From: Oleiphilus messinensis
GTDB taxonomy: Bacteria > Pseudomonadota > Gammaproteobacteria > Pseudomonadales > Oleiphilaceae
Assembly: GCF_002162375.1 (NCBI RefSeq)
Contig: NZ_CP021425.1
Span: 1,671,501-1,735,500, forward strand
DNA length: 64,000 bases
Direction: 5' to 3'
Under the pieces are notes generated by a model. It was not told where the DNA came from. It worked only from the letters and a program-made list of their open reading frames with translations, and did no database searches. This document shows, piece by piece, positions 60,181 through 64,000 of this stretch; within the stretch, counting starts at the first letter, position 1, and each line of letters starts with the position of its first letter. A program made the translations under genes and the position numbers.

Positions 60181-60564
60181 ATGAAAACCTCTGAATTAGT
60201 AACCTATCTCATAAAGAATACAGATAGCGAAAGCCTGTACGCATCAATGCCTCTCCTTGGTTGGAGTTTTGGTAGTGATAATATGTCTCACATAAAAGAT
60301 GCGGTCATGACTTTAGAGGAACCAACGACCATTATTATTCGACAGTTCACAAAAATAGATAGCTCTATACCGTACAAAAACGATCCGACTAAATTTCTTC
60401 CTATGAAACGCATCATTGCAGGTCTTATTGATAAATTGAACGTAGCGTTTTTATCACCAAGTGACACGCGCATCAGTATTGAAACATGCCATGAAACTGG
60501 AAATGCCTTACCACCGATAAAAGATTATTCGTATGTAGATGTATCAAAATTGATCAAAATCTGA
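60181..60564 (+). CDS. Hypothetical protein
   Basis: A 127-residue soluble protein with no signal peptide or membrane segment. Hydrophobic/polar alternation (TTIIIRQFTKIDSS, NVAFLSPSDTRISIET) suggests an alpha/beta domain. No family is recognised. It follows the small-ORF cluster after about 100 bases and shares its AT-rich composition; an immunity or antitoxin-like role cannot be tested from sequence. Confidence 0.55.
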   Translation: MKTSELVTYLIKNTDSESLYASMPLLGWSFGSDNMSHIKDAVMTLEEPTTIIIRQFTKIDSSIPYKNDPTKFLPMKRIIAGLIDKLNVAFLSPSDTRISIETCHETGNALPPIKDYSYVDVSKLIKI

Positions 60565-60693
60565 GTGGTTTAACTGTTTATCTACAAAGATTAGCGATCG
60601 GAAATCCACTGGCCGATGATTACCTGATGTGCTTGGCTATCAAGATGGCGTTTTTTAAGGACAGTTTTTGGCCCAGGGAAAAGGTAACCCCAC

Positions 60694-60724
60694 TTGACTT
60701 AAAGTCGACTTGAAGTAGTAACCT
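60694..60724 (+). promoter_or_regulatory. MerR/SoxR-like palindromic promoter
   Basis: TTGACT (-35, 60694-60699) and TAACCT (-10, 60719-60724) are separated by 19 bases, the long spacer typical of MerR-family promoters. Between them lies the near-perfect 20-base palindrome ACTTAAAGTCGACTTGAAGT (60697-60716; one mismatch per arm). The core AAGT-CG-ACTTGA resembles the SoxR box (AAGTTAACTTGA). It lies about 40 bases before the methyltransferase start. No MerR-type regulator gene is present in the window. Confidence 0.55.
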
Positions 60725-60764
60725 GTTGCCATAATCAATTAACTCAGAGAGCGAGGTGCGGGTT

Positions 60765-61355
60765 ATGTGGGATGAGCGATATAAGTCTGCTGAATATGCT
60801 TATGGTACGGAGCCAAACGATTTTCTTCGGGCGTATGCTCATTGTCTTCCCAAAGGCAAAGTATTGAGTTTGGCGGAGGGGGAAGGGCGGAATGCGGTGT
60901 ATTTGGCGCGTTTGGGTTATGAGATTACGGCGGTGGATGCGTCTGCTGTGGGTTTGGAGAAAGCGAGGAAGTTGGCGGATCTGCATGGGGTGACGGTTAA
61001 TTTTGTTCATGCTGATTTAGCAGATTTCGATCTGGGTTATGACTGCTGGAGTGGCATTGTTTCGATTTTTTGCCCGCTTCCTCAGCAGGCTCGGCGTTTG
61101 CTGCATGACAAAGTGACGGCGGGGCTTGAAAACGGGGGTGTTTATTTGGTTGAAGCCTACCGTCCGGATCAGGTCCTACGAGATACGGGGGGCGGTAAAG
61201 ATGAAGATGTCATGCAAACCAAAGACTCGTTGATCCGTGAGTTAAAAGGGCTGAATTTTGAGCATTTGCAGGAGCTGGAGCGGGAGATCATTGAGGGACA
61301 GTACCACACGGGAACTGGGTCTGTCGTACAGGCGATTGCTAAAAAAACAGCTTAA
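60765..61355 (+). CDS. Class I SAM-dependent methyltransferase (TehB-like)
   Basis: A 196-residue methyltransferase of the small tellurite/thiol-methyltransferase-like group. MWDERYKSAEYAYGTEPNDFL is the usual N-terminal sequence; motif I is VLSLAEGEGRNAVYLARLGYEITAVDAS, motif II is VNFVHADLADFDL; later SIFCPLPQQARRLLH and YLVEAYRPDQV. Relatives methylate thiols, tellurite or similar small molecules; the substrate here is unknown. ATG 60765 fits the family; GAGG lies upstream at about 60751. The SoxR/MerR-like promoter suggests induction by metal or redox stress. Confidence 0.88.
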   Translation: MWDERYKSAEYAYGTEPNDFLRAYAHCLPKGKVLSLAEGEGRNAVYLARLGYEITAVDASAVGLEKARKLADLHGVTVNFVHADLADFDLGYDCWSGIVSIFCPLPQQARRLLHDKVTAGLENGGVYLVEAYRPDQVLRDTGGGKDEDVMQTKDSLIRELKGLNFEHLQELEREIIEGQYHTGTGSVVQAIAKKTA

Positions 61356-61972
61356 TACGGACCAGTCGACTTTCACACCGTCATGCAGCGATGGCGCAGG
61401 TGAGGCAAAGCAGTCGGCGAGCTTACGTTCACGATAACCGGTGGCGTGTACCACCGGTAATCCGAGACTGTTGGTCGTTACGAATTGTGCGCTGTGGCGT
61501 AGTTCTCTGGATCGAATTGACGGAGCAGGCTTTGCATCTTCAATGTGCTCCAAGGAAAGCCAACGCTGTTGAATCCGCATTTATCCAGGTATAGCTTGGC
61601 TGGATAAAAGTTATTAATCTGGTGCTCTGTACCTACTGGTTTTGAAAAGCGCGATTAAAATATGATCAATTTTTGTGGTGAGTTGCTCTGAAGTTAGTTT
61701 GCAGCATTATTTGTAGCTCTTTGCTCTTCGCTGTGTCTGTCCGGTTGGTTGGGTATCGTCGGGTTAATACACAGCACTTTTTCGGGGGTTGTCTTAATCC
61801 AGTTTTTCCCTTGCCATCCGCATGACCATGAGCCAGACTGGTCATATTCAATTTACTGAGTAACGTTTACGGGCTCAAGTAGTTACGTATTTCAGCAAAA
61901 CTAAAGTGTCAAGATACTTGGTTCCACATCTTCGTCTACTTGCGTCGATTTTGACCCTCGAGGAACAGAAAA
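61356..61972. other. Region without a convincing gene
   Basis: About 617 bases between the methyltransferase and the LysM/TPR gene. On the minus strand a frame from 61580 runs through this region and on into the methyltransferase, but it has no ribosome binding site and no recognised family. A GACCAGTCTGGCTCATGGTC dyad-like element lies near 61827-61847. The promoter of the next gene must lie here. Confidence 0.45.
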
Positions 61973-63223
61973 TTGATCAGGAAAGAATCGATTATTCTGG
62001 TTTTTGGCTTACTGCTGGTAGCCTGCACTTCGTTACAGCAGGCACCCGTAGGGACGGAACGATCTGCCACCTTTCAAACGGACTCAAAACACCAACAACT
62101 CACGTACGAGCCGCTTCCGGATCTATCCCCTAAAAAGCGATTCGTACATATACTGGGGCTGCTTAACCAGGGGCGAGCCGATCACGCACTAGTCGAGTTA
62201 AAAGCTTATTTGAAGGAAGAACCTCAGGATCACCGAGCAGCTGATATTCTTGTTCAAATCACCTCTCCCATTGAAAAATATTATCCGACGACATTTTTTG
62301 ATTTGACGCTACGTCGGGGTGAAACGCTGTCCAGCCTTTGTCGGGACTATCTGGGGGATCTCTATCAATTCTATGCCCTGGCACGGTACAACGGTATTGA
62401 AAACCCATCGATGATCAAAATCGGTCAGCAAATCAAAATTCCGGCCACTCCGACTGCATTGGCGAAACAAGCCACTATTTTGCAACAGCGCTCTGAATCT
62501 ATTGAGCCTTCAGAATCTATTGAGCCATCAGAAATACCTTTAACAGCAGAAGCGCCATCATTAGGAACAGCAACTGGAGCGCTGCAATCCCAGGCGCTGG
62601 ACTCGGAATCAATACTCTCCAAACCAACGCGAGGCACAGCCAATGTGAAACCCCCGACTTTTGAGGATCTGGAAACGACTGCATCTGGAGTGTACTCACC
62701 CTCAATTGCCCCTACCTCCCCTCCGAACATGCTAACACCTGAAGAAATGGCTTCTATCGCAATCGATCAGCAAGAATATTTGGAAGCAGCGTCTTATCTT
62801 GACCAGATTTCTGCCTCTAGCCCCCTACCAAAGGTATTGGCAGAACAAGCAGCTCATGTTTATCAGCAGGCGGCAACTGTAACAGAAGGGCATGAAAACT
62901 CCCTCGCTGCTCACTACTATTACAAGGGAGCGCAATATCTCCTTGCGGAAAACGCTCCAGAGAAAGCGTTGTCCCTGCTGAAGAAAAGCCTGGCACTGCG
63001 TGACAATGATGAAGTTCGGGAATTGTATCTGTATCAGCAACATGAACTCTGGGATAAGTACCACCGGCTGGCAGCCATTGCTTATCGTAAACAGGAATTG
63101 GATAACGCCATTCAATTATGGCAAAAAGCTTTAGACATCGATCCTGAGAATAACACGGTAAAAGCGTATTTGATTCAGGCACAGGAGTTAAAACGAAAAC
63201 TGGCCGATATCAAGAAGAAATAA
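61973..63223 (+). CDS. LysM and TPR containing lipoprotein
   Basis: A 416-residue protein. The signal peptide ends in the lipobox LLLVACTSLQQ. Residues about 45-95 form a TPR-like pair (ILGLLNQGRADHALVELKAYLKEEP), 100-145 a LysM domain (LRRGETLSSLCRDYLGDLYQFYALARYNGI...GQQIKIP), and a Ser/Pro/Glu-rich linker with a repeated SIEPSE follows. The C-terminus (260-410) has further TPRs (AIQLWQKALDIDPENNTVKAYL). It is probably an outer-membrane lipoprotein binding peptidoglycan. The TTG at 61973 is preceded by GAGGAAC. It ends three bases from a convergent gene for a similar helical-repeat protein. Confidence 0.85.
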   Translation: MIRKESIILVFGLLLVACTSLQQAPVGTERSATFQTDSKHQQLTYEPLPDLSPKKRFVHILGLLNQGRADHALVELKAYLKEEPQDHRAADILVQITSPIEKYYPTTFFDLTLRRGETLSSLCRDYLGDLYQFYALARYNGIENPSMIKIGQQIKIPATPTALAKQATILQQRSESIEPSESIEPSEIPLTAEAPSLGTATGALQSQALDSESILSKPTRGTANVKPPTFEDLETTASGVYSPSIAPTSPPNMLTPEEMASIAIDQQEYLEAASYLDQISASSPLPKVLAEQAAHVYQQAATVTEGHENSLAAHYYYKGAQYLLAENAPEKALSLLKKSLALRDNDEVRELYLYQQHELWDKYHRLAAIAYRKQELDNAIQLWQKALDIDPENNTVKAYLIQAQELKRKLADIKKK

Positions 63224-63226
63224 CCG

Positions 63227-64000
63227 TTACTCCGCTTGAATTTCCCTGAAATTATCTCGCATTTTCTGCGCACGCCTGAGAAACACTTGATGATCCAAAT
63301 TTTCCGGGTCATAGCTCAACGCCTTTTCCATTAAACGAACCGCAGCGTCAATATCCGTGCGTAATAACCCTTTTCCCTCTTCGAATAAATGATGGGAAAT
63401 ACCCTGCCTGATTGCTTTCAATAGTTCAGTGTCGCGTTCCGTTGCAACCGATAGGAATGCCGCCGAATGTGCATGGGCTAATGCGCGATCAAAATGCCCA
63501 CTCTGTTGAAACTGAATTGCGAGTTGTCGATGTGCAGCCCGCAAAACTTCGACTATTTCGATAGGGTAAGGTTTCTTGTTGTCGCTCGAAATCTGATCGA
63601 TTAATTCGCTATAGCGAGTGTCGTCAAACAATTGGCGATAGCTCTCCAGTTTTTCATCTGCCCCAGGTTTCAATGGGTCATCTAAAGAGGCAGCGGGGAT
63701 TGCCTTTGAGGCCTCGTATTCTGTGCGTTTCAGACTGATACTTTTTTTTCTTGATTCCAATTCGTGTTTTATCTCTTCCCGGTATAATTCCCGTAGCGCT
63801 AAACGTGAACTCAGATTGCCCGGGTCAACTGCGAGGGATCTCAAAAGATAGACTTTCGCCGCATGTTGACGGTGTTTTTTCAATTCAGTTTCGCCTTGCC
63901 GCAGTAACTCATCACTGATTTGCCGCTGTTGATTCGACAACTGCTGTAGCTGCTCTTTGATTTCAGGGGACTTCGTATCAATAAGCCGCAACGCTTCAAG
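63227..64000 (-). CDS. TPR-like helical-repeat protein, N-terminus cut off
   Basis: An open frame of 257 codons that continues through the right end of the window on the minus strand; the true start lies beyond 64000, since the codons before the TTG at 63991 remain open. The protein is Gln/Glu/Lys/Arg-rich and helical, with TPR-like units AAKVYLLRSLAVDPGNLSSRLALRELYR and AVRLMEKALSYDPENLDHQVFLRRAQK. The missing N-terminus may carry a signal or LysM domain like its convergent neighbour. The function is unknown. Confidence 0.72.
   Translation of the reverse strand, partial: LEALRLIDTKSPEIKEQLQQLSNQQRQISDELLRQGETELKKHRQHAAKVYLLRSLAVDPGNLSSRLALRELYREEIKHELESRKKSISLKRTEYEASKAIPAASLDDPLKPGADEKLESYRQLFDDTRYSELIDQISSDNKKPYPIEIVEVLRAAHRQLAIQFQQSGHFDRALAHAHSAAFLSVATERDTELLKAIRQGISHHLFEEGKGLLRTDIDAAVRLMEKALSYDPENLDHQVFLRRAQKMRDNFREIQAE

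Noticed and set aside
49400-61900. Prophage or transposon
   Set aside because: No integrase, transposase, terminal inverted repeats, portal, capsid or tail genes were seen; the only large repeat is the direct module duplication.

Overview
The window is chromosomal DNA of a gammaproteobacterium close to the Pseudomonas/Oceanospirillales group. From 1 to about 31 kb the gene order is the one known from pseudomonads: ratA-rnfH-bamE(-)-fur-recN(-)-grpE-dnaK-dnaJ-dapB-carA-carB-greA-yhbY(-)-rlmE-ftsH-folP-glmM-tpiA-secG-tRNA-Leu-rimP-nusA-infB-rbfA-truB-rpsO-pnp. The two-subunit arginine succinyltransferase (aruF/aruG) and the Asn variant of the E2 DHRxxNG motif point the same way. The genus cannot be fixed from the sequence alone.

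Layout. 0-3.3 kb: envelope assembly, iron regulation and DNA repair. 3.4-7.6 kb: heat-shock chaperones, with a very good sigma-32 promoter before grpE and a weaker one before dnaK. 7.7-14.1 kb: lysine/peptidoglycan precursor synthesis and carbamoyl phosphate synthesis. The carA leader holds an Arg-rich mini-ORF that ends on an intrinsic terminator. 14.2-31 kb: RNA modification, FtsH, folate, amino sugar, tRNA, then the translation and RNA-decay operon. 31-36 kb: a complete branched-chain amino acid ABC transporter livKHMGF on the minus strand. 36.6-38.1 kb: a DMT permease and an unrecognised exported protein. 38.4-42.8 kb: pyruvate dehydrogenase aceE-aceF. 43-49.3 kb: arginine succinyltransferase pathway astC-aruF-aruG-astD-astB.

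From about 49.4 kb the character changes to an accessory region of short, partly AT-rich genes in both orientations. It holds three apparent toxin or lytic-enzyme genes, each next to a lipoprotein or small membrane protein. (i) A LysM protein with a glycine-rich hydrophobic C-terminus lies beside a three-TM protein. (ii) A peptidoglycan-binding plus NlpC/P60-like (TIGR02594-type) amidase follows a probable lipoprotein. (iii) A 207-aa protein with a His...Asn-Cys pattern of permuted papain-like enzymes is followed by a lipoprotein. Pair (iii) also exists as a decayed second copy 3.2 kb upstream, with two in-frame microhomology deletions, a nonsense codon, a frameshift and a lost start codon. 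An SMC-like ATPase and a GFA-type zinc protein lie between the copies. This looks like a set of orphan antibacterial effector/immunity pairs of the kind exported by type VI secretion, but no secretion structural gene is present, so export is inference.

After it come a GNAT-like gene with nested small ORFs, an unknown gene, a SAM methyltransferase behind a MerR/SoxR-like palindromic promoter, and a convergent pair of repeat proteins (LysM/TPR lipoprotein and a TPR-like protein cut by the window end). No CRISPR array, insertion sequence, integrase or replication origin was seen.
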